Counted from the first letter of the stretch, positions 1 through 8,118 are shown. The stretch: 32,276 bases of DNA from Microcystis elabens FACHB-917 (GCF_014698445.1 NZ_JACJSZ010000036.1:1-32276); one strand, 5' to 3'. Notes: generated from the letters alone by a model not told the origin. Translations and numbers: made by a program.

Positions 1-102
1 CAAGCGGTCTCTGCCTGTGATGCAAGCGGGAATCAAGCTGCCGTCAAGGGTTCAGCAGGGCCAATGTTCGATCCGAACCGTCACACCCCCTGAACGGGTA
101 TG
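1..102 (-). mobile_element. End of a MITE-like element, cut by the window edge
   Basis: Positions 86-101 read CCCCCTGAACGGGTAT, nearly the same as the 16-bp right terminal repeat of the MITE at 27931-27946 (CCCCCTGAACGGATAC). On the reverse strand the similarity goes on past the repeat into a GTGACG stretch that is also present at the left end of the MITE copy at 26635. The piece therefore looks like the left end of a related element in reverse orientation, inserted in the transposase gene that follows. The rest lies outside the window, so its length and any gene it carries are unknown. Confidence 0.5.
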
Positions 103-486
103 CTTGATTTTCCAGCTAGTAGGATAACTCACACCAAGTTGCCTCTTAAGCTCCATCGCTGAGATCCCATTCTTTGCATGGGTGATCAAGAATATCGCCT
201 GGAACCATATGGACAAAGGTAGCTTGGTGGAGTCAAAGATTGTTCCCGCTGTTGCCGTCGTCTGGTGGCGGCACTGATTGCACTGGTACCTTTTGCGGCG
301 GTCGTCGTGGATCACGCCGAAGCTCTCACTCTCCCCACACCGCTGGCAACGGAAGCCCTCGGGCCATCGGGCAAGCTCCAGGGCCGCGAGGCACTTCTCC
401 TCTGTCCCATAGGCCTGAATGAATTCTGAGAGGGAAAACCCCTCCTGGTACTGAACCTTGTTCTGGGCCACGCGAGGGTCCTCCAC
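52..486 (-). pseudogene. IS1595-family transposase, N-terminal fragment
   Basis: The first 126 or so residues resemble the N-terminus of IS1595/ISXO2-type transposases. There is a zinc ribbon with two CxxC pairs (CQRCG near residue 47 and CNQCRHQ near residue 68), then the TAGTIFDSTKLPLSIWF stretch and the helix typical of the family just before the DDE domain. After SWKIKH the frame runs into the terminal repeat of another element and stops 18 residues later. The catalytic DDE-type domain, normally another 100-200 residues, is absent, so the gene is broken. The start ATG at 486 suits the family N-terminus. No matching terminal repeat was found upstream of it. Confidence 0.8.
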
Positions 487-566
487 TAGTTCACCAGTAC
501 CAACCTAGCGTCTGGTTGGCGGGTGGCCAGGGGCTTGCGGCGCTTTGTTGCTGATCAGGTGAACTT

Positions 567-1100
567 ATGGCCATTTCAGGCAATAGCCTTCGAGGCTTTC
601 ATGAGGCATTTAACTCTCCATACTCTTCGACAGAAGAACAGCAAGCCGCCAGGTCTGCATGGTTGCGCATCAACCAAGCTATCATAGACTATCTTGGATT
701 TAATGATCTTGAGGTTGCCTATGGCTTTGGCTTGGATCATTTGGACCTTGACGAAGATGCGAGCATACCTGAGGACATTGAATTGCAACTTAACCGTGGA
801 AGTCTATTCTTTAAGAAAGCTGATCAGGCGTGTGCATTCGAAGAGAGACTCAAGAGCTACGGCGCAGTTAGTAGAAGAAAACGGCTTTCATGGCGCTACC
901 GTTGGCCAGATGAATTGCGCGATGCCGTGCTCGCCCGGCTGCTGGCGCTCAACGCAGAGCGGTACGAGGAGGAGCAATCCCAGGGCTTGCATGGCGGCGG
1001 TTATAAGCAGAAGGGCAACGGTGCTGGCAAGCGCCGGAGCCGTCCTGCCAAGGCAGTCATGGAGCCTGCGGATACAGAGCAGATTGGGTTGGGGCTCTGA
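567..1100 (+). pseudogene. C-terminal tail of an Eco57I-like DNA methyltransferase
   Basis: The 177-residue frame starts with ATG behind an AGGTGA ribosome-binding site. Its second half (RGSLFFKKAD, then RKRLSWRYRWPDELRDAVL, then LLALNAERYEEE, then a basic tail) resembles the extreme C-terminus of large class I adenine methyltransferases of the Eco57I/PglX/DrmMI kind, as I remember them. No SAM-binding or NPPY-type motif is present, so the catalytic part is missing. The broken transposase just upstream may have replaced it. In class 1 DISARM loci a methyltransferase gene, drmMI, precedes drmA, and a decayed drmA lies downstream here, so this may be its remnant. It could also be an independent small protein. 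The base composition of 570-900 is more AT-rich than the surroundings. Confidence 0.5.
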
Positions 1101-1195
1101 GCCCAATTGCGCCAGTTCATCCGCCCATCTCACGTGGATGGATCCTCACGCCCCTTGGCTCGCGCACGACGCGTCTCTTCTCGCCGTACCGGCAC

Positions 1196-1240
1196 AGCCG
1201 GAGCACTGCCGGCGATCTGCCGTATGATTGCCGGTAGTGC
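1196..1240. promoter_or_regulatory. Four GCCG iterons at 11-bp spacing with an inverted repeat
   Basis: The core GCCG occurs at 1197, 1208, 1219 and 1230, exactly 11 bp apart, which puts all four on one face of the helix. The outer part also forms an inverted repeat, GCACTGCCGGC (1203-1213) against GCCGGTAGTGC (1230-1240), with one mismatch. It ends only a few bases before the start of the ribbon-helix-helix gene. Such proteins commonly bind arrays of short tandem or inverted sites near their own promoter, so this is a plausible self-regulating operator. The function is inferred. Confidence 0.45.
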
Positions 1241-1249
1241 CCCGTGTCC

Positions 1250-1537
1250 ATGACCTCCTCCGCAGGCCAACGCCCTCGGCGCCGCATGGCTGGCGACGCT
1301 CTCCGTGATCGCCTTTCGATCCCAGACATTGCTCGCCTCGAAGTCCGAATCGATGGTCAGCTCAACCAACAGCTGGAGTCCATCGCTGTGCAGCTCGGCC
1401 CAGGCGCTTCCAAGGCTGATGTGGTTCGCCGTGCGTTAGCGCTGTATCTCCTCGCCAAAGAAAGAGAAGCCCAGGGTGCCAAGCTCCAGTTCACCGGACC
1501 TGGGGCTGGAACCAGCGAAACCGTGATTAACATTTAA
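1250..1537 (+). CDS. Ribbon-helix-helix (CopG-like) protein
   Basis: This is a protein of about 95 residues. Its centre has the pattern of a ribbon-helix-helix DNA-binding fold: a short strand (RLEVRIDGQLNQQL), a first helix (ESIAVQLG), a turn, and a second helix (SKADVVRRALALYLLAKE). It probably acts as a dimeric repressor or antitoxin. A basic N-terminal arm (RPRRRM) precedes the fold. ATG 1250 is preferred over the upstream GTG 1244, but neither has a clear ribosome-binding site. The stop codon overlaps the next start (TAATG), so the two genes are translationally coupled, which suits a regulator/partner pair. The iteron array immediately upstream is a candidate binding site. Confidence 0.6.
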   Translation: MTSSAGQRPRRRMAGDALRDRLSIPDIARLEVRIDGQLNQQLESIAVQLGPGASKADVVRRALALYLLAKEREAQGAKLQFTGPGAGTSETVINI

Positions 1538-1794
1538 TGACTGAGACGGACCTCGGTCAACTCGCCGAGAGACTTAGTGGCCTTCAGGTCTCCTCACCGG
1601 AACACCCTGAGGATCGACGCCAGCGACACCGCAAGGAGAATGTGGCCTTGATCCTGATTGTGGGGTCAGCCACTGTTGCCGGTTTGGTCCTGCTCATCAG
1701 CACGATTCGACCGGTTCCCCAGCGGCAGGCAGACTGGGCCGTGGGAATTGTGCAGGCAGTCATCGGTGGCGCCGTTGGCTACGCTCTTAAATGA
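1537..1794 (+). CDS. Small two-helix membrane protein
   Basis: This 85-residue protein has an acidic/basic soluble N-terminus (residues 1-36) followed by two hydrophobic segments, about 37-57 (NVALILIVGSATVAGLVLL) and 68-84 (AVGIVQAVIGGAVGYAL). A short loop joins them and the chain ends right after the second helix. The start codon shares a base with the stop of the ribbon-helix-helix gene. I recognise no family. The arrangement of a small DNA-binding protein and a small hairpin membrane protein recalls toxin-antitoxin or holin-like pairs, but nothing in the sequence shows toxicity. It may simply be a membrane anchor. Confidence 0.5.
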   Translation: MTETDLGQLAERLSGLQVSSPEHPEDRRQRHRKENVALILIVGSATVAGLVLLISTIRPVPQRQADWAVGIVQAVIGGAVGYALK

Positions 1795-1811
1795 GTTATC
1801 CCCGAAATCTC

Positions 1812-1828
1812 TCATGTTCCCGACATGA
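1812..1828. promoter_or_regulatory. Dyad TCATGT-5-ACATGA upstream of a two-gene operon
   Basis: A perfect inverted repeat with 6-bp arms and a 5-bp spacer lies in the 140-bp gap before the gene at 1935. Its position suits an operator or the binding site of a dimeric regulator. No convincing -35/-10 pair was identified next to it. Confidence 0.25.
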
Positions 1829-1934
1829 TCTTCTCCCGCAGGAATCTCACTGCGTTTCCATAGAACGAGCATAGATCGTTAGATCGTCTAATTGGAAAAT
1901 CTGATCTAGGCTCCCTCGAGTTGGCATTGCCGCC

Positions 1935-2930
1935 ATGGTTCTCCCGTTCATCCTCGCCGGCGCTGCTATCGCCGCTGGCGGCTTCGGCCTCGGCAAGGGA
2001 GCCAGAGCAGTCGCCCGGGTCAACGAGGCCAAGGAGCTCGAGGAGCAGGCCCAGGGACGCTTCGAAGCGCAGAAGGTCGCCGTGGAGTCGGCCCGGAAGT
2101 CCTGCCAGGGCGTCCTGGAAGCCCTCGGACGACGCAAGCTCCGGGTGATGGACACGGAGATGCGGCGTTTCGCAGTGGCCTTCGGGCGGCTCAAGAACGT
2201 GCACCTCACGGACGTGCCCTCGATGGCCCAGATCCCGGCATCTGAACTCAAGGCCATGGAGCAGGCTTCGATCGGCTTCGGTGCTGTCGATGCCCTCAAG
2301 GCCCTGGCTGCCTCCGGCGCCGCAGGAGCCACCGCCGGCTTTGTGTCCTATGGCGCCGTCGGTGCCCTGGCCACCGCCAGCACGGGAGCGGCCATCTCGG
2401 GTCTTTCCGGGGTAGCCGCAGCCAATGCCACCCTGGCCTGGTTCGGCGGAGACGCCCTCTCCGCCGGAGGGCTGGGGATGGCCGGCGGTGCCTGGATCCT
2501 TGGTTCCATCGTCACAGGGCCAGTCCTGGCGATCGGCGGCATGGTGATGAGCGCCAAGTCCAGGGAGGCCCTGGCCAACGCGAAGGCCAAGGCGGCGGAG
2601 GCCGGCAAGGCGATCGAGCAGATGAAAGCGGTGGAAGCCGCCACCCACCTCATCCAGACCCGTGCCGAGCAGATTCACGCTCTGCTTCATGGCCTGTGGG
2701 AGCAACTCCGCCAGGCACTTCCCACCCTCGAGCGCGTGGTGGCACGCGAGCAGGAGTGGAGTCGCCTCACCCAAGCGGAGCGGGAGGCGGTGGCGGCAGT
2801 CACGGCCCTGGCCTACCTGATCCGCCAGCTCATCGATGCTCCCCTGTTCGATGCCAAGGGCCAGCCGATCGACGACACCCGGCGGCTGATCCAGGCCGCC
2901 CAGGAGCGCCTCAAAGCCGCCGATGCCTGA
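1935..2930 (+). CDS. Glycine/alanine-rich membrane-type protein, unknown function
   Basis: This 331-residue protein opens with a hydrophobic glycine-rich segment (residues 2-22). A charged, probably coiled-coil stretch runs from about 26 to 100. A central region of about 115-210 is packed with small residues and glycine-zipper spacing (GAAGATAG, GLGMAGGAW, GPVLAIGGMVM) and could make several membrane helices. The C-terminus is again helical and charged. I recall similar unassigned proteins with an ATLAWFGG-like motif in many bacteria, but know of no proven function. The stop overlaps the start of the next gene by 8 bp, so the two are co-translated. The alternation of coiled coil and zipper-like helices would fit a membrane-perturbing protein; that is inference. 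Confidence 0.65.
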   Translation: MVLPFILAGAAIAAGGFGLGKGARAVARVNEAKELEEQAQGRFEAQKVAVESARKSCQGVLEALGRRKLRVMDTEMRRFAVAFGRLKNVHLTDVPSMAQIPASELKAMEQASIGFGAVDALKALAASGAAGATAGFVSYGAVGALATASTGAAISGLSGVAAANATLAWFGGDALSAGGLGMAGGAWILGSIVTGPVLAIGGMVMSAKSREALANAKAKAAEAGKAIEQMKAVEAATHLIQTRAEQIHALLHGLWEQLRQALPTLERVVAREQEWSRLTQAEREAVAAVTALAYLIRQLIDAPLFDAKGQPIDDTRRLIQAAQERLKAADA

Positions 2931-4374
2931 ACCGAACGACGCAACCAAGCGCCCCGCCGGGGATGAATTCGCCGGTCTGCTGTCAGCAATCGGCGCCACA
3001 GAAGCGATTCGTCCCCTGGCCGAGGCCACGGCATCGGTGTTCAGCGACGCCGGTCAGCTGGAGAAGGTGCTGCAGGATTACGCCAACACAGGCACCGGCC
3101 AGTTGCAGGGTCGGGCCCTCGAATTCCTCGAGGTGCTCAAGTTCAACCGTGCTGCTGCCGAAGCCGGCTCCTCCCTGCGCGCCAGCGCAACGCACCTCAG
3201 TGATCCTGCAGCCGCCGCGGATGTCCTGATTCGCGACGGTCAGGACGTTCTCAAGGAAGTCCAGGCCAAGAGCTATGGCAGAGCCGCCGATGCCGTTCGC
3301 GCTCTGGCGGATCCGAAATACGAAGGGATGGAGCGCCTGGTCCCCAAGGATCAGGTTGGCCGGGTCCAGGAGGTCATCGAGCGCCACCAGAGCCGCTTCG
3401 GTGACATCAGCCCCAACAGTCCTGCCTATCGGGAGGTTGAAGACAACCTCACAGGACAACTCCAGGCCGACGGGATCGCGAGCGGCGGCACGACCCGGGC
3501 AGAGGCCGAATTCGCGGCTCAACACCCTGAGCTGGCGGCCCTGCAGCACAAGGGCATGGCAGCCCTCAAGGAGATCGGTTCCGCCGGTGTCGCGGGTGCG
3601 GCGATCGGCGGCAGTCTTCAGGGTGTGTTCAGCGGCCTCCACCAGAGCGTGCGGCTGAGTCGCAATGAAACCACCGCCACCGAGGCCGTGGTCGTCACCC
3701 TCAAGGCCACGGCCTCAGGGGCGATTCGCGGTGGTTCGGTGGCCGCAGGCTCCCGCGTGATTGCCATCACCGCCCGCGAGGTGGGAGTGGGCAAGGTGCT
3801 GGGCGACATGGGCCCTGGAGCCATGGCCAATGCCGTCTTCGAGGCAGGGCTGTCCACCCACCGCTTCCTCCAGGGAGAGATCTCCCACGACCAGTACCGC
3901 GATGAGCTCGGTGGTGCAGCCCTCAGGGCCACCGCCGCCACCTACTGCGGCATGGCCGGCCAGATGCTGATCCCCGTTCCCGTGGTTGGCGCCGCCGTGG
4001 GCGCCATCACGGGCTACGTGGCGGCCGCCGTCCTGGTGGAATCCGGTGTGCTGGGCGTGGGCGTCAACAACATCGTGGCGGTGGCCGAGGAACGCCGCCG
4101 CGTCGTGGAGCGGGAGTGCGCGGCCGCCATCCTGCAAATGCGTCACTGCCAGCAGGAGCTGGACGCGCTCGAAGACGACTACCGCCAGGGCTTCCGCCAG
4201 ACATTCGCCCCCCTGCTCGAGCAGATCCAGGCCCACCAGCAGGCAGGCCGCTACGACGGCTCCTTCAGCAGGCTGGTGCGAATGGGCGATGCCCTGGGCC
4301 GGTCACTGCCGTGGAGAACCCTGGAAGAGTTCGACGCCTTCATGCAGGACAGCAGTCTCGAACTTGTGCTCTAA
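2923..4374 (+). CDS. Large glycine-zipper protein with possible nuclease-like segment
   Basis: This 483-residue protein is co-translated with the gene before it. Residues of about 100-150 carry a soluble segment with an Asp-(x)n-Glu-x-Gln-x-Lys arrangement (ADVLIRDGQ... EVQAKSYG) followed by ADPKYEGMERLVPKDQ. That loosely recalls a PD-(D/E)xK-type core, but the match is weak. From about 215 to 385 the chain is rich in Gly, Ala and Ser with several possible membrane helices (GAAIGGSLQGVFSG, PVPVVGAAVGAITGYVAAAVL). A charged helical tail ends the protein. It meets the dual-OB gene tail-to-tail, with a 4-bp overlap. I do not recognise the family. Paired with the gene at 1935 in a defence-type island, a two-component membrane effector is a reasonable guess only. 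Confidence 0.65.
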   Translation: MPEPNDATKRPAGDEFAGLLSAIGATEAIRPLAEATASVFSDAGQLEKVLQDYANTGTGQLQGRALEFLEVLKFNRAAAEAGSSLRASATHLSDPAAAADVLIRDGQDVLKEVQAKSYGRAADAVRALADPKYEGMERLVPKDQVGRVQEVIERHQSRFGDISPNSPAYREVEDNLTGQLQADGIASGGTTRAEAEFAAQHPELAALQHKGMAALKEIGSAGVAGAAIGGSLQGVFSGLHQSVRLSRNETTATEAVVVTLKATASGAIRGGSVAAGSRVIAITAREVGVGKVLGDMGPGAMANAVFEAGLSTHRFLQGEISHDQYRDELGGAALRATAATYCGMAGQMLIPVPVVGAAVGAITGYVAAAVLVESGVLGVGVNNIVAVAEERRRVVERECAAAILQMRHCQQELDALEDDYRQGFRQTFAPLLEQIQAHQQAGRYDGSFSRLVRMGDALGRSLPWRTLEEFDAFMQDSSLELVL

Positions 4375-5039
4375 GGCTGAGCCGGAATCCATCCGGCCAG
4401 CAGCTTCCATCCCACAGCACCTTGATCCCAGTCGCTCATGGGTGGCGTCCAGGGCATGCCTAGGCTCAGACAGGCATAGCCCGAGCCTCCCACGGTCTCT
4501 CCTCGATTCAGACGTTCCATCAGCAGGCAGTCGGTAATGCTGATGTCATGCAGATGGATATGTTCAGCTGTGGTCAGAGTGGCTCCCCAACTTCCTGAAG
4601 ATTTCCTCGCCACCTGAAGCGATGTCACCTTGCGCAGCTCGAGGGTGGTTCGATCAGCGAGGGGTTTGGCCTCGATCTGATCGGGTCGAGTGTATTTCAT
4701 GTGAGAATGGAGAATCTGCCTGTCACGTGTCAGGTACGGTTGTAGATCCGTTGGCCGTGCTCGCCCAACTTTAGTCCATGGATAAGGATCGATCCAACGA
4801 TTCTCCTTTGCATAGCAGTAGTCAAAACCTGTCGGCCCCTCATGGGCAAGGTCCATCACGATCAGATCAAGGAGCTGCGGCTCCTGCCCCGACACCTGGC
4901 GCTCCCGGAACGGCACTTCACCTTTTGGAGTCTGGCGGCTCTCAGGACGCACCCACTGGCCGGTGCGCACGTCAATCCCGGCGATGCAGCGCTCTCCCTC
5001 CTTCTTGGAGTTGGCCAGGCAGAGCACCGTGGTTTCCAT
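4371..5039 (-). CDS. Dual-OB domain protein
   Basis: This 222-residue protein begins METTVLCLANSKKEGERCIAG followed by a GQWVRP motif. That is the opening of proteins annotated as dual OB domain-containing, which are predicted to bind nucleic acid through two OB folds. The C-terminal half includes the LLMERLNRGE and SLGMPW motifs. It is the last gene of a three-gene reverse operon, starting 3 bp after the stop of the second DUF488 gene. From memory, dual-OB genes often sit next to DUF488 genes in prokaryotic conflict loci, and this arrangement agrees. No catalytic residues are evident. Length and start look complete. Confidence 0.7.
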   Translation of the reverse strand: METTVLCLANSKKEGERCIAGIDVRTGQWVRPESRQTPKGEVPFRERQVSGQEPQLLDLIVMDLAHEGPTGFDYCYAKENRWIDPYPWTKVGRARPTDLQPYLTRDRQILHSHMKYTRPDQIEAKPLADRTTLELRKVTSLQVARKSSGSWGATLTTAEHIHLHDISITDCLLMERLNRGETVGGSGYACLSLGMPWTPPMSDWDQGAVGWKLLAGWIPAQP

Positions 5040-5042
5040 GCC

Positions 5043-5492
5043 TCAAAGATGGATGATCTCCACACCAGTGCCCAGGTGGTTCTGGAAGAACTCAGCGGCC
5101 AGGCGCCTGTGGCAGTGATGAGGGCTCGCCTCGCTGCAGAGCAGACACGCACCGTCCAAGGTTTCCGGGGAGAAGGAATCCTCCACATGCCGCCTGCCGA
5201 TCAGCTCGTTGTATGCCTTGGCATAGGCATCCCAGCTGATCTCACCTTTCTTGTAGCCCTTGAGAATGTCATCCGTGGGGGCGAGCTTCAAGGCGTGGTC
5301 ATAGCTCACGCCGGCCACCTTCTCCAGAAAGAAGGCAAGGTCATCGCGCTTTGTGAAGCCCGCCAGCTGCGACACATTGTTCAGCCGGGTGTCGAGAACT
5401 TTCTTCACGCCGCTGTCCTGAATCAAGCCGAAGAACTGCTTGGCGTTCTTCTTGGTGAATCCAATCGTATAGAGCTTGATCGTTTTCCCCAT
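5043..5492 (-). CDS. DUF488 domain protein (short form)
   Basis: This 149-residue protein has the three DUF488 signatures in order: an N-terminal strand LYTIGFTKKN (residues 7-16), DTRLNNVS with a following GF motif, and a C-terminal LLCSEASPHHCHR with Cys and His residues. DUF488 proteins (PF04343) have no settled biochemical role; the conserved Cys/His/Arg set suggests ligand or nucleic-acid binding. ATG 5492 is chosen because it places the family strand right at the N-terminus and leaves 7 bp to the stop of the upstream gene. The frame stays open further upstream but would overlap the other DUF488 gene. This is the middle gene of the operon. Confidence 0.8.
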   Translation of the reverse strand: MGKTIKLYTIGFTKKNAKQFFGLIQDSGVKKVLDTRLNNVSQLAGFTKRDDLAFFLEKVAGVSYDHALKLAPTDDILKGYKKGEISWDAYAKAYNELIGRRHVEDSFSPETLDGACLLCSEASPHHCHRRLAAEFFQNHLGTGVEIIHL

Positions 5493-5499
5493 GGCGTTC

Positions 5500-6201
5500 T
5501 CAGGCAGCCACGAGGGGCTTCGTGTAAGCGATGCGCTTGCCCTGCTGCCGGTAGGCCTCGGCAAGCTCCTCGTCCGCACTTAGAGGTGGGGTTGAAGGGA
5601 TCTCACGGCCCAACAGGTCCAGCTGCACCTCACCTCCAGCGGCTTCCAGCACACCAAGCCTGTGCAGGGCCTGGCGCATGCGCCGCTCTAATGCCGGGTG
5701 GCTCTCCAGCGATCCATCGCCAAGGATGTGCTCCACATCCACCCCCCGGTTCTGCAGGTGGCGGCTCACCAGGATGGCCCGATGGCAGGTGAGAGGGTCC
5801 CGCTCGGCACACAGCAGGGCCAGGGTCAGCCCCTTGCTCAGGCCGTGCATCACCCGCTCCAGACCCCTCTGGAAAGCCGGTAACCGGGCCACCCGCTCGT
5901 AGGCCGCCTGGAGGCCGTCATAGGCCGTCTCCTCCTCCCGCCGCGCACCCAACTCCTTCCCCAGGAACACGTAGCGGATGCCGTGACGGGGCAGCTCGGC
6001 CTCCAGCTCGGGCCGGTTGAACTGGGGCAGCCGCCGGCTGTAGGGCATCGAGCGCACGTCCGCCACCGCGTCGATCCCATGGCGCTGCAGCAGCCCCACC
6101 AGCTGGCTCAGGGTCTGGTTGGAATGCCCCACCGTGTACAGATGCACGGCTTCCAAGCCTCTCGTCGCCACCACTCTGCCAAAGGTTCCCAGCCAAGGCA
6201 T
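5500..6201 (-). CDS. DUF488 domain protein (long form)
   Basis: This 233-residue DUF488 protein carries LYTVGHSNQTL near the N-terminus, DVRSMPYSRRLPQF in the middle and LLCAERDPLTCHR towards the C-terminus, plus an added tail of about 70 residues (DLLGREIPSTPPL onward). The conserved Cys-x(4)-Pro-x(2)-Cys-His-Arg motif of the family is present. Translation may start at ATG 6201 or at a GTG nearer the conserved strand. It is the first gene of the operon and its 5' end lies head-to-head with drmA, so the promoters of both must overlap in about 50 bp. Two different DUF488 paralogues in tandem suggest a heteromeric complex; that is inference. Confidence 0.8.
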   Translation of the reverse strand: MPWLGTFGRVVATRGLEAVHLYTVGHSNQTLSQLVGLLQRHGIDAVADVRSMPYSRRLPQFNRPELEAELPRHGIRYVFLGKELGARREEETAYDGLQAAYERVARLPAFQRGLERVMHGLSKGLTLALLCAERDPLTCHRAILVSRHLQNRGVDVEHILGDGSLESHPALERRMRQALHRLGVLEAAGGEVQLDLLGREIPSTPPLSADEELAEAYRQQGKRIAYTKPLVAA

Positions 6202-6204
6202 GCT

Positions 6205-8118
6205 GTGGCAACACGTGCCCGTCTCCCTTTGACCCCCCTAAGCACCAGCGCGGCGGTGCGGGAGCAGCTGGTCACCGCCCTGGAGCTCGATCTGGTGGGC
6301 CCCACCCAGGCTGTGCTCGAGCGCTTCGAAGCCGCGGGCCTCACCGAGGAGGCCGAGCAACTGCGGGAAGAGCTTCTCGATCGCCCCCCCAACCGCTGGT
6401 ACCAGACCGGCTTCCTGATCCCCAGCGAAACCAGCCTGGAAGCCAGGGCCGACGAAACGGCGGACGACGAGTTCGCGGGCCTCGATGGCCAGAACCTCAA
6501 CCCCAGCCGCAAGGGAACCGCGGCAGCGGACGACACCGGCACCAGTGAACAGGGTCCGGCTCGCCGCGTGTTCTATCCCTCTTCCATCGGCCTCAGCGCC
6601 CTCCTTCCCCCCGGGGCCAGCCTGGAGATCACCATCCAATGGGCGAGCTATGCACCGACGGCTGCCCCGGAGGAATCGAAGGCAGAAGAAGCCTGGCGTC
6701 GTACCTCCTTCGAGCGGTTCCTCGCCATCCCCGCTGACCAGCTGGTGCTCACCAACCACAAGCCCCATCGTCTGCCTGTGCCAGACAGCGACGGGCTCTT
6801 CCTGCGTTGGCACCTGCGGCCGGCGCCGGAGGACCAGGGCTATCCCGCCGGGGCTATCCCGCCGGGGCCATCGCGCTGAGCCTGTTCCTCACCAATGAAC
6901 GCCGCTTCGAAGGGCGGAGCGCGGAGGACCGCGATCGGGCCAGTGCCTACCAGGTCCAGATGGACGTGACCTGCCCTGCCGGCTTTCTTCGGCGCAGCGA
7001 TCCGCGTGCTGCCGATCGGCCCGCCAACGACAGCGACTGGGATGCCCGCGTCAACAACCTCCAGTACCGCGCCGTCCACGAATTCGCCGTGGGCCACAAC
7101 ATCGCCGTCTCGCCTTCAACCGAGCCCGATGGCACCTGCCGCCGCATCCACACCACCTGGCTGCCGCAGGCCACCGTGGAGAAGGTCAAGCCGAGGGTGA
7201 AGGAGCTGATCGCAGCAGGGGTGGAGCTCTCGATGGCGGAACTCGATCGCCTCGCCAGCCAGGGTGCCGAGCCGGTGCAGGCGGTGCTCCTGCCCCTGGT
7301 GTCGGCCTATGAGGCCTGGATTCAGCAGCAGGCCGAGATCGATGGTCTCACCGAGCAGCAGCAGGCCACGGCAAACGAACTGCTGCAGGAGGCCGGGCGT
7401 CAGGCCAAGCGGATCCGCCGTGGCATCGAGGCCCTTTCCGATGAGCAGGTGCGCCTTGCCTTTGCCATCACCAACCGGGTGATGGATCGGGCTGCCCGCC
7501 AGCGCTTTGGGGTGATGCAGGGAAAGAACCCAGACACGGTGAAACCTGTCTGGCGGCCCTTTCAGCTCGCCTTCCTGCTGATGAATCTGGTGGGGATGCA
7601 GCAGCCCACAGACCCCGAGCGCGACACGATCGATCTGCTGTTCTTTCCCACCGGTGGCGGCAAGACCGAGGCCTACCTGGGTCTGGCCGCCTACACCTTG
7701 CTGCTACGCAGGCTGCGTCACGTTGGCGGCATCCGCTCGGCAGGCATGAGCGTGCTGATGCGCTACACCCTGCGGCTGCTCACCCTCGACCAACTCGGGC
7801 GGGCCAGCACCCTGATCTGCGCCCTCGAACTTGAGCGCCGCAGAACACCAGGCCTGCTTGGCGAATGGCCCTTCGAGATCGGGCTGTGGGTGGGGCAGAG
7901 CGGCACCCCCAACCAGATGGGCCGCAAGGGCGATGGCAACGACAACAGTGCCCGCGCCCGCGTGCTGGCACTGAAGGGCCGTGACAACAAGCCGATCCCG
8001 ATCGACACCTGCCCCTGGTGTGGCGTGGAGTTGGGTTGTCTGTCGCTGAATGAAAGCCGGGAGCCGGTCTATCGCGAAGTGTTCAAGTTGTTCCGAAACG
8101 GCCAGAACGAACATGGTG
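6205..8118 (+). pseudogene. drmA: drmA (DISARM helicase), frameshifted and truncated
   Basis: DrmA is the large helicase-like subunit of the DISARM anti-phage system. The N-terminal part (AAVREQLVTALELDLVGP, NRWYQTGFLIP) and the Walker A motif PTGGGKTEAYLG near 7645-7680 match the family. A 14-bp tandem duplication at 6838-6865 shifts the frame; with one copy removed the reading continues smoothly as DQGYPAGAIALSLF. After CPWCGVELG (about 8010-8035) the frame drifts into DrmB sequence. No DEAH box or second helicase domain follows, so several hundred residues at the C-terminus are gone. The start is uncertain: GTG 6205 and GTG 6256 are both in frame. It is certainly non-functional unless the duplication is an assembly error. 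Confidence 0.75.
6838..6865. repeat. 14-bp perfect tandem duplication inside drmA
   Basis: GGCTATCCCGCCGG occurs twice back to back (6838-6851 and 6852-6865). The 14-bp gain is not a multiple of three and accounts for the shift between the two open drmA frames. It looks like a replication-slippage lesion. Confidence 0.9.

Noticed and set aside
1812-3029. A 405-codon open frame opposite the gene at 1935
   Set aside because: It is antisense to a gene with sensible composition and an overlapping partner, and has low-complexity Gly/Leu/His content without motifs.
4842-5792. A 316-codon forward frame opposite the DUF488/dual-OB operon
   Set aside because: Three recognisable tightly packed genes on the reverse strand explain the region.
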